From Geosiphon pyriformis (taxonomy: Eukaryota; Glomeromycota; Glomeromycetes; Archaeosporales; Geosiphonaceae): DNA of 64,000 bases. Where the stretch lies: NCBI GenBank assembly GCA_016748015.1, contig JAAOMT010000222.1, positions 354,817 through 418,816 of the forward strand, written 5' to 3'. Below are positions 11,781 through 23,348 of this stretch, one piece after another. Positions within the stretch are counted from its first letter, which is position 1. The number at the start of each line of letters is the position of its first letter. The notes beneath the pieces are model-generated. The model did no database searches and was not told the origin of the DNA. It saw nothing but the letters and a program-made list of their open reading frames with translations. Position numbers and translations under genes: made by a program.

Positions 11781-12030
11781 CTTTTAACATTATATGTAAC
11801 TACCTTTCAAATGAGATTAGTCATTGAGAGAAATAAGTGCTAAAGTTCAAACTAGTATTGTTTACTTTGGCCAAAAGACTCATAACTGTATTTAACAAAT
11901 TGTTTAAAGTTTTTTTCAATTTAGAAATAACTAAAGAACTAAAACTTATTACTTCTATAATAGTTTTGATACTAGTAATTACACTCAAACTTTTTTTATA
12001 TATGTTTGTAATTTTATAAAAAAACATATT

Positions 12031-13257
12031 ATAATACTTTTTTTTGATATAATCTGGTATTTATTGTTATTACCAGTTGATATTTACTATTATTACAAAT
12101 TAATACTTATTATTATTATAAAATAGTACTTGCTATTATATTAATTATTATCTTTTTAAAATTATTATTGTATTATATTATGATTAAATAATTTATATTA
12201 TTTTATAATTTTTTTATTAAATTTTTAAATTATAATAATATAAATTATATTTATTAATTGATATATATTATTAAATAATAATTAAATTTTACTTATTAAA
12301 TAAATAAATAAATTATTATATAATTTATATTTAATATATAATAATAAAACTATATAAAAACATTAATAAGTAAATTATACTATTAACAAGAAAAATAATT
12401 TATTAAATAAATACAAATTAATATTTAATTATATTATTTTAATATAAATTATTAAAGCAAAAAAATTGTTTTTTAACACAATTTTTTTGTTAATTTAAAA
12501 TATTATAAAAATTAAAACAACAATTTTTATTTTAAAACAATTATAATCTTTAATAATATTTTATTAAAAAGTTATTATTAATTATTAAATTAAGTTGACT
12601 TTTTTTGATTTAGTATTTGATTTATAAAAATTAAGTTTAAGTTATAAATATTTTAATCTAAAATTAATGTTAATTAAAATTTTATAACTTGACTTAATTT
12701 ACTAAATTTTATATATATATAAATTAAATTTTAAATAAGTTTTTTTTTAACTTAAAAAATAACAAATAATTAAAATAATATATTTGTTTCTAAAAAAATA
12801 TATTTAATAGTAATATCAAAATAAATACTATAATTATTAAAAAAAAAACATGTATTTAAAATTTTTATAAGCAATTTAATAAAAAAATTAAATATAGTTT
12901 TTATAAATAAGTATTTTCAATTATAATAATATGGTTTTATTAATTAATTATTGTTTATTTAGTTTATTTATTAATATGTTTTTAATAACTAAAATATAAA
13001 ATAATACTATCTTATTAATAAGAATAAAAATTTTACCAATAAAATTTTTAATAGAACTACTATATATTTTATTAATTTAAATTTAAATATTAATGTTTGA
13101 GTTTTCAAATTGATATTATTAATATTTATTGAATTATTTTATATGTAACAAATAATAAATTAAATTAAATTATAAACTATTAAACTTAACTTAAATATAA
13201 ATTAAACCAAAATTCAAATTAATTCAACTTATTAAAAATCTTAAAAAAAAACATAAT
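12031..13257. other. A/T-rich spacer with repeats R3 and X
   Basis: No gene seen. About 12045-12250 (R3) is a short-period array of TTATTATTACAAATTAATAC-like units that recurs in the same orientation at 30170-30310. About 12870-13200 (repeat X) is a decayed copy of 18290-18560. Over 13141-13190 versus 18501-18550 I count 15 differences, 14 of them C to T or G to A in this copy. Confidence 0.6.
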
Positions 13258-13464
13258 ATTACAATAAAAATTATTTTTATAATTTTATTAATTAATATAT
13301 ATTATTATTTTAATTTATTATTTATTATTTTAACAAGTTATTAAATATTTTTATTTAAATTTATATAATATACAAATATAATTAAAGATAATAATTATAC
13401 TATACAATACTTTAAACTATATAATATTTTAAAATTTTATAAAATATATATATTTTTTTATTAA
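13258..13464 (+). repeat. Gypsy-C type LTR, 5' part split by LINE-B
   Basis: Resembles the first ~220 bp of the LTR at 52343-53368 (TATTACAATAAAA...TATATTATTATTTTAATT...CAATACTTTAAAC). The missing 3' part resumes at about 17786 on the far side of LINE-B. The reading is that LINE-B inserted into this LTR. Confidence 0.55.
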
Positions 13465-13979
13465 AGCTTTACAAATAAAGTCCAAATGCTATTTAGTGTT
13501 ATATATCAAACAAATAATCTAAACTAGATGCAAATTATGTTTTTTCTATATGTGACCAGTTATTTGGATTGATCAAAACAACACTAAGCAATTATGTGAA
13601 CTGAAACCATATTAATAATACCTAAAAAAAATAAGTAAAACCTATAAAAACCAAAACAGATACTAAATGTCTTAGCAACTCCAAGCAACTTAATAACACC
13701 AACAAAAAACCCTAAAAAAAGCCCAGAAATTAAAATAAGAGCCAAACCATCAAGTGGAATCAGTCTATGCTTCTCTATAAAAGCATGATGCTTAATACAA
13801 ACTAATCAGATATCATTCCTAAAAGTAAGACAAAGAATATGCAAAAATTCCATGATCTTTTGACTCACAACTTTGGAATCACAAAAGACAGAAATAGCTT
13901 CATGGATCCAACTCTCAAAAACAAAACCCTTACAAAGAGCCATATACACAGAGACATTAAATACACAAGATAATAAAAG

Positions 13980-14180
13980 CTAAGACACATACAAAAAAGA
14001 GCAAAGAAAACCAAAAAGCATCTCCCAATAAGCTACATGGTCATTCAATAATTGATGATGAACAAAACTGTTAGCTCTACAAAAGAACACATGATCCGAG
14101 ACCTTTACATCATCACAGTACAAATACAATACACTTGGATAATATTTATTATACAAACACTTCTGAACAGCAATAGGCAA
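13980..14180 (-). pseudogene. LINE-B ORF2 C-terminal zinc motif
   Basis: Encodes CLYCDDVKVSDHVFFC in a 66-residue open stretch; matches LINE-A 6590-6892. Likely nucleic-acid-binding tail of the LINE polyprotein. The methionine at 14180 is internal. Confidence 0.68.
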
Positions 14181-14449
14181 GTGATAATATAGAGCCTTTA
14201 TAAAATAGGTGTGTATACCAACAAAGAGTTTGATTGTGAAACCTGTAGTTATGTGCAGATTAGAATGTTACACCAAAAAAAAATTGAGCCAGTTAATGTC
14301 TAAAAGCAAATTACCCACTAGGATTCTAGAACCAAAACCAATCTCCCAGTATACACAATAAACAGATTTAAAAACATTATGAATAAAATGTCTGGAGTTA
14401 TTAGAAACAATATTACTATTAGCTACAATACAGTGTCCTCTTAAGCAGA

Positions 14450-14975
14450 GGGGAAAGTACCAATTAAAAAAAAAAGTAGTAATAGCAAAAGCATTAGCAC
14501 ATTCATTCCCTAAAACACTTGAGTAATCTTTTACCTTGTGCTATTCAACCCTCAAATTTTTGCTGTGAATAATGTTCACAATGTATTAACATTCTATCCA
14601 ATACTAATTATGAAAATTTGGGTACACCAAATACAATTCCAACTTGTATGTATCCAAAGCAGTTTAACTATCAGAAAACAAATAAACTGAGCTAAAAAGA
14701 GGGACACATTCAAAAGCCAATGCAATAATCTGTAATTCTATCAAAGTAAAAGACATCAAACTAAAAACTTCAACACCCAAACCCAAGTTAATGTCATTAA
14801 AAAAAACTGCAGTGTCAGCTCTTCTGTCAACAATATCCAAGTCTTTAAAAGATCCATCCATATATACAAACAAACTACCAGCATCAACACAAAACAATAG
14901 ACTACCAATCAACTTAAACTTATAAGACTTAAAAATATTTGAAGAACTAATACCACCTTCAAAAAAAAAAGACAA
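14450..14975 (-). pseudogene. LINE-B RNase H domain
   Basis: The frame 14975-14664 carries VYMDGS (first Asp), TLIELQIIA (Glu) and LFSDS (second Asp), so three catalytic acidic residues are visible. The domain continues to about 14450 beyond a stop at a Gln position. Compared with LINE-A the second Asp is retained here. Confidence 0.75.
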
Positions 14976-15202
14976 GTAAAAAAAAAAGTTGTGTTTTTGA
15001 GAAAGGCAACAGAAAGATTGAACTATTTAGAGACAGGGCCATAAGGATCCAGTCTTTTCTATTATCTAAAAGTTTTCCAAACAAAAATATCACCATAACA
15101 GTCATAAAACTAATTCACAAAGACAATACCATAATGTTGAAGTGAAAAAAAAAGCTTGAAAAAGTTAGGCTTACTAAGAATAGTTAACATGGGTACTCTA
15201 CT

Positions 15203-16560
15203 CTAAAAATGAAAAACATTGTACATAAGACCACCCAGAGACAAATTGTAATCAAGAAAGATACAGATTACATCTGCTAAAAAGTTATTAGAAAGATTAA
15301 CTCGAGTACAAACCAGAGAACTCAAAGAGTGAATGGGGTGCCAACACAAAACTTGCAAATTATGAGACCTGTGAGAAAATAAATAACCCAATACATTACT
15401 AAAGTTTGCAAAATTCATAAACAATGCCAATTTACACTCAGATTGAATCTGCTTAAAAGTCTTCAAACCATAAAAGAAAGAGTAATAGATAATATCACTT
15501 GAGAAATCAAAAAATAGACCAGATTTTAATTTTAGGCTTTTATGAATCAAGACATTCTACTTATTACACACACCAATAAAAATGAAGCTGAATTGCATTT
15601 TGTAGCTAACAATAAAATGGAAAATAGCTAACACCAAATATAAAAACTGCTTATTTGAGATGGTTTTTTTTAGCACAAGGTTGGTAAAAAAATAAAGATC
15701 AAAGTGTGTCTTGGCTAAGCTAGGCTTTAAGAGATCTTCAGTTAACAGAAAAATACCTAAATAATAATGAAATTCCTCTTTTTTGACAACAAAAATAGAC
15801 AAGTCACTAATAAACAAAGTAGGCTTGATGACTTTGCAATTAATAGGGATAACTACAGTCTTGTCAGTATTGATTGAGATGTTATTGATCCAAAAAAACT
15901 CACTGGTAATATTAAGGATATATTGTATAGTACTTTGACTGCTATTAATCCAAATAGTGTCATCAACAAAAGCATTAGCAGTGAAAAAAAAAGACAATCC
16001 AGTTCTAGATTCTGTGCGACCATTTTTTGAAATAAAATGAGAATTTAATCTATATTCATATACACTCTTCTGTTTCTTGACTTCACAAAAAAAAGAATCA
16101 TAAAATATGTGCCAGAGAAAAGATAAGAAGATCTTTCCCTAATTTAAACTATCATGCACATAATAACCACCTGTTAAACCAAAGTTAGTCATAACTTAGT
16201 TAATGCAGTTATCATAAATACTACCAAAAAAATGAATAAACCTGCTACATATTTTAATTCTAATTAAGTTTTTTTTAAAATGCTCTTAATTAACAGAATC
16301 ATAAGCTTTTTGCATGTTTTACAAAACCAGTCAGAGTTTATAGTTCTTTTTCAAAGCATTTTCTATTACAGAGCCAACCACAAAAATGAGAAATTAAGTA
16401 GTAGTACTTTTTAAAACTGAAAAATTGTTCTTATGAAAAACATTAAAAGTGTTGCATGCTAACAAAATTCTATTGGACAGAATCTTAAAAAAAATCTTAT
16501 AAGCAGTTTTTATTAAAATAACAGAACAAGTATTTGTAAAAACACTTTTCTATTTATATG
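15203..16560 (-). pseudogene. LINE-B reverse transcriptase
   Basis: The frame 15997-15557 contains ANAFVDDTIWINSSQST, with the intact box C Asp pair; 15550-15203 is the thumb (LKTFKQIQ...FLADVICIF). Upstream, box A and the fingers lie between about 16050 and 16560 with several stops. The conserved blocks are in the same order as in LINE-A. RT copies element RNA at the nicked target. Stops make this copy inactive as a whole. Confidence 0.78.
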
Positions 16561-16599
16561 ACTTGGTGATTATTAAGACCCAAGCCTCTTTCCAAGAAT

Positions 16600-17785
16600 T
16601 AGACATTAATTCACAAGACAAACAAGTATTTAAAAGCACCAAAAGTATATTTAAAACTAAATTGTCACAGTATTTTCAAAGCTTATTTAAGATACCAAAA
16701 AAACCAATGACTTTGCCATTAGGCAGATTGGAAATTACACAAAACAATTTATTAAAGCCAATGGAACACATCACATCTGAAAAAGCATCATTAAAAACAT
16801 GTTTTAACAGTTGGTATTAACAAGACCACTTGCTAAAGATATTAGAAACTATTACACATTTTTTAGTCTACTTCTCTATGATCTTATCTATTTTGGTCTT
16901 AATTAAATCAGGTTTCAGAATCAATTTATTATTAATGACTAGATGATCCAATTTCATTTTACAGAAAAAACATTCCAAAACACTTCTAATAGTATGATTT
17001 TTATCAGAAGCAAAACTTTTCATCCATCTATTAATAATAGACTTAATACTTAATTTTTTCATTTTTAAGGATTCAGCAAGATTGAAAGCATGATAAGACT
17101 TCCTTATGCCAAAAAAAGTAAATCTCATACAATTGAAACTCACACCAAATTTCAATAAAACCTGAATAGTCAAAGTCTTATCAAAGTTCAAAACCACTTA
17201 GTTGTTCATCAAAAATGTAAACCTATCATTGTTTTCCTTATGAGAAGTCTTAACAATTCTTGAAATCAAAAGTTCTAGTCTGTGAAATTTAAAAGAGTTT
17301 TTGGTGAAGATACTATCAAAGCTCTTAAACCATTTTTTCTTAAATATATCTTCAACTGAAAAAACCATTACTTTGTGAATAACATCTTACATAGCATTCA
17401 AATTTAAAAACTTACTAAAAAATATAAACTTATCAGAGAACAAAGTCATGTTAGCCACTATAGTATTCTTAAAATTAGCTTATTTTGCCTTATTAGTGTT
17501 TTTAATATCAAATTTCTAATGGTCTTTATTAGTCTGTTTATGCAAAAAATTCAGATGTATATCTAACAAGCCACCTAAACTAACAGAAACAGAAACAGCT
17601 TGGTGATCTGAGTCAAAGTAATTACTAACATCTTTAATCTTACAATTCACTATTGCATTAACTAAATTTGAAGAAACAAATACATAATCAATTATTCTAA
17701 ACACATTTTTGGAGTTTTTTCATGTAAACAAATTTGCAAGTAAACTCCTGACCAACAAATTAACCAGCTCCAAATCAAAAATATT
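16600..17785 (-). pseudogene. LINE-B partial endonuclease and linker
   Basis: 17704-17516 encodes RIIDYVFVSSNL and SDHQAVSVSV, the last two motifs of the APE endonuclease; 17197-16868 encodes the linker with VINNKLILKP. The N-terminal endonuclease motifs are absent because the element ends near 17785. The plus-strand open frame at 16563-16820 is only the complement of this region. Confidence 0.7.
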
Positions 17786-18287
17786 TAACAGTATATTAAA
17801 TTAATTAATAATTTATAAAAATAACTTGTAATTTATCAAAATATATCTTTAATTTACCAAAATATTAGTAAAAAAAAGTAATAAATTATAAAATAGTATT
17901 ATAACAAATTGTATAAAAAAAAACTTTTTCTTTAAAAAAATATATTTTAATTTAAAACAATCAATTAATTATAACATATTAATTAATAAAATTTATTTTA
18001 TTTTTATTTTTTTTATATTATTGAATAGTTTATAATTAAGGTTTTTTGTAAAAAACTTGACTTTTACAGCAAAATAATTACATATTATTAAAGAACTTAT
18101 AGACAAAAAATTTTATAAAAGAATTAATTTTTATTATAAATTTAATAGCACAAATAATTCAAAGTATAAAAAAATACTTTGAAAATAAATTAGTTTATTA
18201 AAAATTTATTAGTTTTTATTAACAATAGAATTAACAGCAAAATAACATTTACAACATTTTAGAAAAAAATTAAAACCTTTAATAACA
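17786..18287 (+). repeat. Gypsy-C type LTR, 3' part split by LINE-B
   Basis: Aligns with about 52600-53368 (AACTTGTAATTT.TCAAAATATATCTTTAATTT landmark, TTGTATAAAAAAA, then GCAAAATAA...ACAACATTTTAG) and ends TTAATAACA at 18287, the LTR terminus. No primer-binding sequence follows, so it is the remainder of an LTR rather than a 5' LTR. Its 5' part is at 13258-13464. Confidence 0.6.
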
Positions 18288-18720
18288 ATAAATTTGGAAT
18301 TTTATAAACAATTTAGCAATAAAAAAACTAAATATATATTTTATAAGTAAGTATTTTAATTATAAAAATATGTTTTTGTTAATTATTTATTATTTGTTTA
18401 ACCTATTTATTAATAAGTTTTTTAATAACCAAAATATAAAATAAAATAGGTTTAGCACTATTTTATTAATAAAAATAAAAATTTTACCAATAAAATTTTT
18501 ACACGTGACAAATAATAAGTCGAGTTGGATTATAGGCTACTAAATTCGACTTGATTTCTTAAAAATAAAAATTTTCTAAGTCGACTTGTTATCAAATATA
18601 TTTTAAATGCTTTAATAGTAAAAAATCAAATTGGATTATGTCAAATTTATATTTTAGTTAATGTTTAGTTTTATTAATTTTAAGTTGGCTTTTTAAAACT
18701 GTTTTATGTAAAGTTTGTAT
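18288..18720. repeat. Repeat X with AAGTCGA/TCGACTT motifs (less decayed copy)
   Basis: Related to 12870-13200 but retaining CpG: AAGTCGAGTTGG (18518), TTCGACTTGA (18546) and AAGTCGACTTG (18579) form several short inverted repeats, and AAGTTGGCTTTTT (18680) is a likely decayed relative. The inverted-repeat character suggests a MITE or a DNA-transposon end, but I cannot define its borders. It marks the transition to the gene island. Confidence 0.45.
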
Positions 18721-19148
18721 TTCAAAAATTCTTAAATGCTGTCACAAAAGTTAAACTTGCTGATTCAATCTTTTTGACCACACTTAAATTGTTGTGAATT
18801 CTGATTCTATTTAATTTTTTTGGAATTGGACTTTGCAACGTTTTAATTGGCTTAACAGTTAATAATAATAAATTATAATACATTAGAATATTTTGTGCTT
18901 TAAACCCTAATTAGTGAAAATAACACCACACTTTTTATTTAACCTTTACTTGGTGACGATCTGAGATACCCCATTAATCTTACTGCCGAAAGCGTTGACC
19001 AAAATCAACCTTAAAATTGATCTTGAAATACTACCAGGAGCAATGGAACAAATCGCTTCCAGATCATCATTGAACTTAATTACTTTACAGGGCTTTCTTT
19101 TGACGAGTCAGGCCTTGCTTAAATTGGAAATTCATGATCTTGGCTGAA
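18721..19148. other. 3' flank of CMC1, no gene seen
   Basis: Moderate base composition with CpG present. On the minus strand it would be the CMC1 3' untranslated region and flank. I see no open frame with a recognisable product, and no tRNA. Confidence 0.5.
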
Positions 19149-19648
19149 TTAAGAATCATTGCCAAAAGATGTAGTTCCAGGATTTTCATCCTTACCATCA
19201 GATTTCTTTTTCTCCTGATTTCGCTTTTCGGAAATGAATTGTAACTTCAATTTATCTTGTTCCTCTTGTGTTGTACTTGGAATTTCAACAAAATAGGGAA
19301 TGATATTGAAACACATTAATTGAATGCAATTGAACAGAGACAATTCAATAATATGATGACTTACTATTGCTTCAAACATGAATTCATCAATTTTTGTTGT
19401 CGCCTACATGCCCATGCAACCGATACAAGCCTTTGAAAGCTACAATCCACAAATTCTATTAAAATTGGGTGGATTAGGAGATGTTTATTACATGAGATTG
19501 ATTAATTTTTGACATGCTGGAAATTTAAATATAATTTTTTTTAATAAAAAATTCGTTTACCCTGAATTTCAGGCGTACATCGTCGACGTGCGTTGCTTTT
19601 CAGTTTTTCAAGGATTTGTTGCTCTTCCTTCCGTGTTAAAACGTTCAT
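19149..19648 (-). CDS. CMC1: Cmc1-like twin CX9C mitochondrial COX assembly protein
   Basis: Three exons on the minus strand: 19648-19561, 19455-19365, 19275-19149 (306 nt, 101 aa). Cys24-x9-Cys34 and Cys46-x9-Cys56 form a twin CX9C motif, with VSVAWACR and KLMNSCLKQ around the second pair, typical of the Cmc1/COX-assembly family. Such proteins enter the intermembrane space by the Mia40 pathway and help assemble cytochrome c oxidase. The phase of each junction was checked: GGGTAAACG splits the Glu30 codon and joins to AATTTGTGG; TA|GTAAGT joins T to give Tyr. The C-terminus is Lys/Glu-rich. ATG 19648 opens the only in-frame first exon. It sits 148 bp downstream of PMT2 on the same strand. The twin-CX9C class is secure; assignment to Cmc1 itself rather than a relative is likely. 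Confidence 0.85.
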
Positions 19649-19796
19649 AATTACAATGATAAATTGATAGAAATTTTCAAGTATAAGTTCAAGGTAAAAG
19701 TTTATTGGAATGTAAAAAAATTTTATTATTAATTTGGATATTCTAAGGAATGAATGATGTCAACATTTCTATTTAACATATTTAATTTTGATAATT

Positions 19797-22700
19797 TCAA
19801 TCTGCGATATTCCATTTGGAGAACCATTTCCGACTTTTCATTTCACTCGATGGGTAATCCATTCCAAATGCGATATCCTTGAAGTACCAAAATACAACGA
19901 TTACTAAAACATATGCAAAACCAAATATGGCATTTCGTGTATTGCGGTTGAACGCGCTAGTAAAATGATCAAAGATAAATCCCACCAAGAGAATAGAGAA
20001 ATACAATGCTGGGAAATAATGATGAAGATAGGTCACACGACCCATTATGAAAAACGGAATATAATGAAGGAGCCAACCAAGGACACAAATTTTTCCAATA
20101 TACAAAAAATGATTCCAGCGGGCTAACACGGAAGCCGGATATTGAGCGTATGTTAGATATATTACATGAGCAAAATCTCCATAAAAACTAGACGAAAGAG
20201 ATGAACTCACCTGGGCTCGCGAAATCTTGGTATTGTCTTTGTCTTCTCACGAGATACCAGCCCAGGACAATTACATAAAGAGCCAAAGAAAGAGTTCCCG
20301 ACCACCAAACAACAGGATTTCCTAGTAAGAAATACTTGACTACATCATCCGCCCAACTACACATTCTTAGTCCAACCTCTAAAATTGGCCATTGCCCTGG
20401 AGTAGATGCCAAGTTGTCTTCTTTGTCAGGATCAGGAACTAGTGCATTATTGGACGTATACATGGCGACGTTCAAATGCCAAAAATCATGAAGAAATTTT
20501 GATCTATATTTGGCTCTGGGAGCAGGCGGCACTAGTAATAATTTGAATTATTTGTATTGATTTGATTAATAAATATTATCAAATATTTTTAAAATTTAAT
20601 ACGTTACATTTATCATTCCAATGTCTCTCAATGTTCCAATGAGTATAGGCATCTCTGGTATTATTTGTCTTGTCACATGTAACCTCTACTTGTTTGAATC
20701 CCCATTGAGGTAATACAACGTTTGCTGCCCGAAGATAACAACCAAGAGGTTGATGTCGAAACCGAATACGACTTGTCAAGGAATGAACATGTTGAATATC
20801 TTTTTCGTGTACATCATCTAGTACCTCTACCACCCAGTAATCGTTATAATCACCGATCGTTTCGTTGCCATAACAACTTACTTCCCATTGGGATTTAGTT
20901 ATTGGTGCAGCAACTGGATGACTGTGAAGATTACGCCCAGTTTGTACGTGAAGCAATCTAATAGAGTCACCATTTTTCACAAATTCAATCTCATCTTCTT
21001 CAGACCATTTAATTTCTCGTGGCTTTTTCACAAACCACTCATTATTGTTATCTTTATGGTGGTAACAAGTGACTTGTTGTTGCTCAGATCCGGTTGGAAA
21101 TGTTTGGACGTGAGAATGCAAGAGGCCACCACCGTACCCCATATTTTTTAAGGTGATTTTAGAACCATAAGCCAATTCTAGAATAATTAGAATACATACA
21201 TGCTTGTAAGTTGTTTAGGAGGATAAAATTGAGTAAAAAGTAATGGATAAGTACTTAGAGGATTTTGATCAAAGTCATTTCCATTTAAACTAGCCTGGAA
21301 TAGGGAACTCATTTGAGCATCACCCGGGCCACTATTAGAAAGAATTGCAAAATGAATTACAAAGCTCAATATATAGAGAGTGATAGGTAGAATAATCAAA
21401 CATCCAATTCTGGCGACCCAATGTTGTAGGTAGACAATCTATTGAAAGAAAATTTGAATATTGAGCGCTAGAGAGCATAAAATGAGGTTGAATAGAAAAA
21501 AATCTCAACCTTGGGTATGGTTAAATCCCCAAACTTTTCCCACAGATCCTCAATGGTGTAAAAACCAACCAAAGCGGTTACAAATAGCCCAACCCACTTT
21601 ACGCTGCATTCAAATAAGGTTAACATTTAATCAAACATATTGGATTTAAGTAAGGTAAAATTAGTTGGTTACCTGGACACACATCCGATAGATATCCCCG
21701 TCAATGACAACCATGTCCACCAATCTATGGAAAATGGACTAAAACCCTATTATTTGGATATCACTTTTGAACTGATTGATCATCTGCAAGCACTTACTTA
21801 TTACGTTCATTATGAAACTTTGTCAGGCAGTATACGGTGGTTAAGGTAAAAAACAAGAGCATCGAGTCAAGGAGAATAAAGCGACTGATGGCAATATATG
21901 CGGTGTCTACAAGAATTTGGCTGTAGCTTTGAGTAAAGAGGAACTTCACACGTCACTAATTAGAAGTATGAGATATGAAAAGATATTCAAATAATCTCTT
22001 ACCTAGTAAAACCATCAAAGCCACAAGGGCAACTGCATGTTGGGAATAATCAAGTTCGATAGCAGTGAAATAGGCAAGCGGAGTCATCCACGCACCAAAA
22101 GATGCGAGGAAAAGCCGCATAACAAAATAATTAACATTTTCAGGATATGGGTCTCCCGATTTGAAATCGAAAGATCCATCATATCCGCTAAGCAATCCCG
22201 CTAATCCGACCAACATTTTTCCAAGAGGTGGATGCACATCGAAATAAAATTCACGCTTTAGATAATGAGAGCCGAACTATATGGTAATGAATGAGCGAAA
22301 TAGAAGTTTCATGAGCAGCTAATTCACATCACCTCTTATAAAATTCCTTTCCTAGTTGAATTATTCCAATTAATAAGGTAAAGTGAATTATATACATACC
22401 TTTCCAAAATGGGCCTTAAGATTTTAATGAATAGAAAATCAATGTTAACCAAAATTTCCTACTTTAAGATAAAATTGAACCATTTACGGACATAAATCGA
22501 AAGGCATATTGTCTAAAAAATGATCTTGACATAAATCTCAATTGAATAATTTTCATATTGAAGGCATAATTAATGTCTTTGACCAGTATGCATGGTGTCG
22601 AAATTTTCGAATAAAACAAATGATCGACCTGATGGCTTGTAAAACAATATTAATGATTTCGAGAGCTAATCTTGTAGGTTTTGAAAAGGCAGTCAGATTA

Positions 22701-23128
22701 AAGTGGGGATTTGGAAACTTTCTGTAGAAAAGTAAGTCACCAAGTTTTCAAATTTTTGCCAATGCAATTTTGCCTTTCGACCTATGTTGAGTTTGTAAAA
22801 AGTGACAGTACCTCATCCCAGACAACTAATTTGGAAAGAGAAATCAGATAAAAACGCGTCCAAAAGGACAATATTGTAAAACCGAAAGGTATAAGGAAAT
22901 CTTGATAGTCATGCCAAAAAGCTAGAAGCTTAAAAGTAAAAAGGGTTTAAGAGTTGGTCTTAGTGTATGGTTGCGTGGATTGCCCAATGCTTCTGGAAGC
23001 ACTACCTTTTTAGAAGTAATTTTATCTGGTTTATATTCTTTTGAGTTCTCATCGTTATCGAGCGGCTCGGTGGAGGGAAGTGGTTCATAGTCTGACGCAG
23101 GCGGTTTGCGGCGTCTAAAGGCTTCCAT
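19797..23128 (-). CDS. PMT2: Dolichyl-phosphate-mannose protein mannosyltransferase, Pmt2 type (GT39)
   Basis: Eleven exons, minus strand: 23128-23006, 22928-22812, 22414-22400, 22276-22003, 21906-21798, 21738-21673, 21603-21510, 21438-21255, 21177-20608, 20531-20211, 20122-19797; 2199 nt, 732 aa, near the usual ~750. It transfers mannose from dolichyl-P-mannose to Ser/Thr of secretory proteins at the ER membrane. The catalytic acidic pair is WDE (Asp79-Glu80), followed by [15 protein letters not shown] and DVHPPLGKM in the first lumenal loop. [20 protein letters not shown] favours the Pmt2 subfamily over Pmt1/Pmt4. Residues ~328-517 are three MIR motifs; multi-pass C-terminal membrane segments end in [10 protein letters not shown]. 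Exon 3 is a 15-nt microexon (AHFGK). The first intron (23005-22929) is the least certain: without it the frame stops after 68 codons. It is divergent from ERB1. Confidence 0.92.
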
Positions 23129-23348
23129 GTTGAAAACATCAGTTAACTTTTTTCAAAGCTTAAATGTAAATAAAAATTTTAAAGATCCAGCAATTTGGTG
23201 ACACGTATCAAGATTCCAGTCAGGAAATCTATTATGAAAACCGAGCTATTTTCGGAAACTAATCCAAAAATAATTTCTTTGTGATTTATTTATTTTTAGA
23301 AAGAATCTGAAAAATTTTAAACATCCTGGTTTTTTACAGATCCACAAA
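23129..23348. promoter_or_regulatory. Divergent PMT2/ERB1 intergenic promoter
   Basis: 220 bp separate the two start codons, so both core promoters must overlap here. I see no convincing TATA box. A pyrimidine run ending TTTTTTACAG just before the ERB1 ATG (23349) could be an acceptor of a 5' UTR intron. Coregulation of the two genes is possible but not shown. Confidence 0.5.

Larger units (their letters stand above)
4045..12030 (-). mobile_element. LINE-A, decayed non-LTR retrotransposon (EN-RT-RNaseH)
   Basis: Minus-strand LINE running from a 5' edge near 12030 to a 3' edge near 4045, interrupted by a TRIM-like element (4432-6553) and a solo LTR (7089-7958). In order it encodes an AP-type endonuclease, a linker, a reverse transcriptase, an RNase H and a C-terminal Cys/His zinc motif. 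This arrangement fits the I/Tad-like group of LINEs. Both interruptions can be closed by comparison with LINE-B: sequence on either side of each insertion joins in register. Stops and Asp-to-Asn changes in active sites make it dead. The 5' edge is approximate because upstream sequence is A/T-rich and unalignable by eye. Confidence 0.8.
13465..17785 (-). mobile_element. LINE-B, 5'-truncated non-LTR retrotransposon
   Basis: Minus-strand LINE of the same family as LINE-A, extending from mid-endonuclease (17785) to the 3' end (13465). It contains RTIDYVF-like (RIIDYVFVSS) and SDHQAV endonuclease motifs, linker, RT with intact FVDD, RNase H and the C-terminal zinc motif. 5' truncation is typical of target-primed reverse transcription. 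It is less decayed than LINE-A (longer open frames, more catalytic residues kept). The two halves of a Gypsy-C type LTR flank it. Confidence 0.8.

Noticed and set aside
20888-21151. Plus-strand 87-codon frame
   Set aside because: Antisense of the PMT2 MIR-domain exon; a shadow frame.
22542-22727. Plus-strand 61-codon frame
   Set aside because: Lies antisense within PMT2 intron 2, no recognisable product, no supporting composition.
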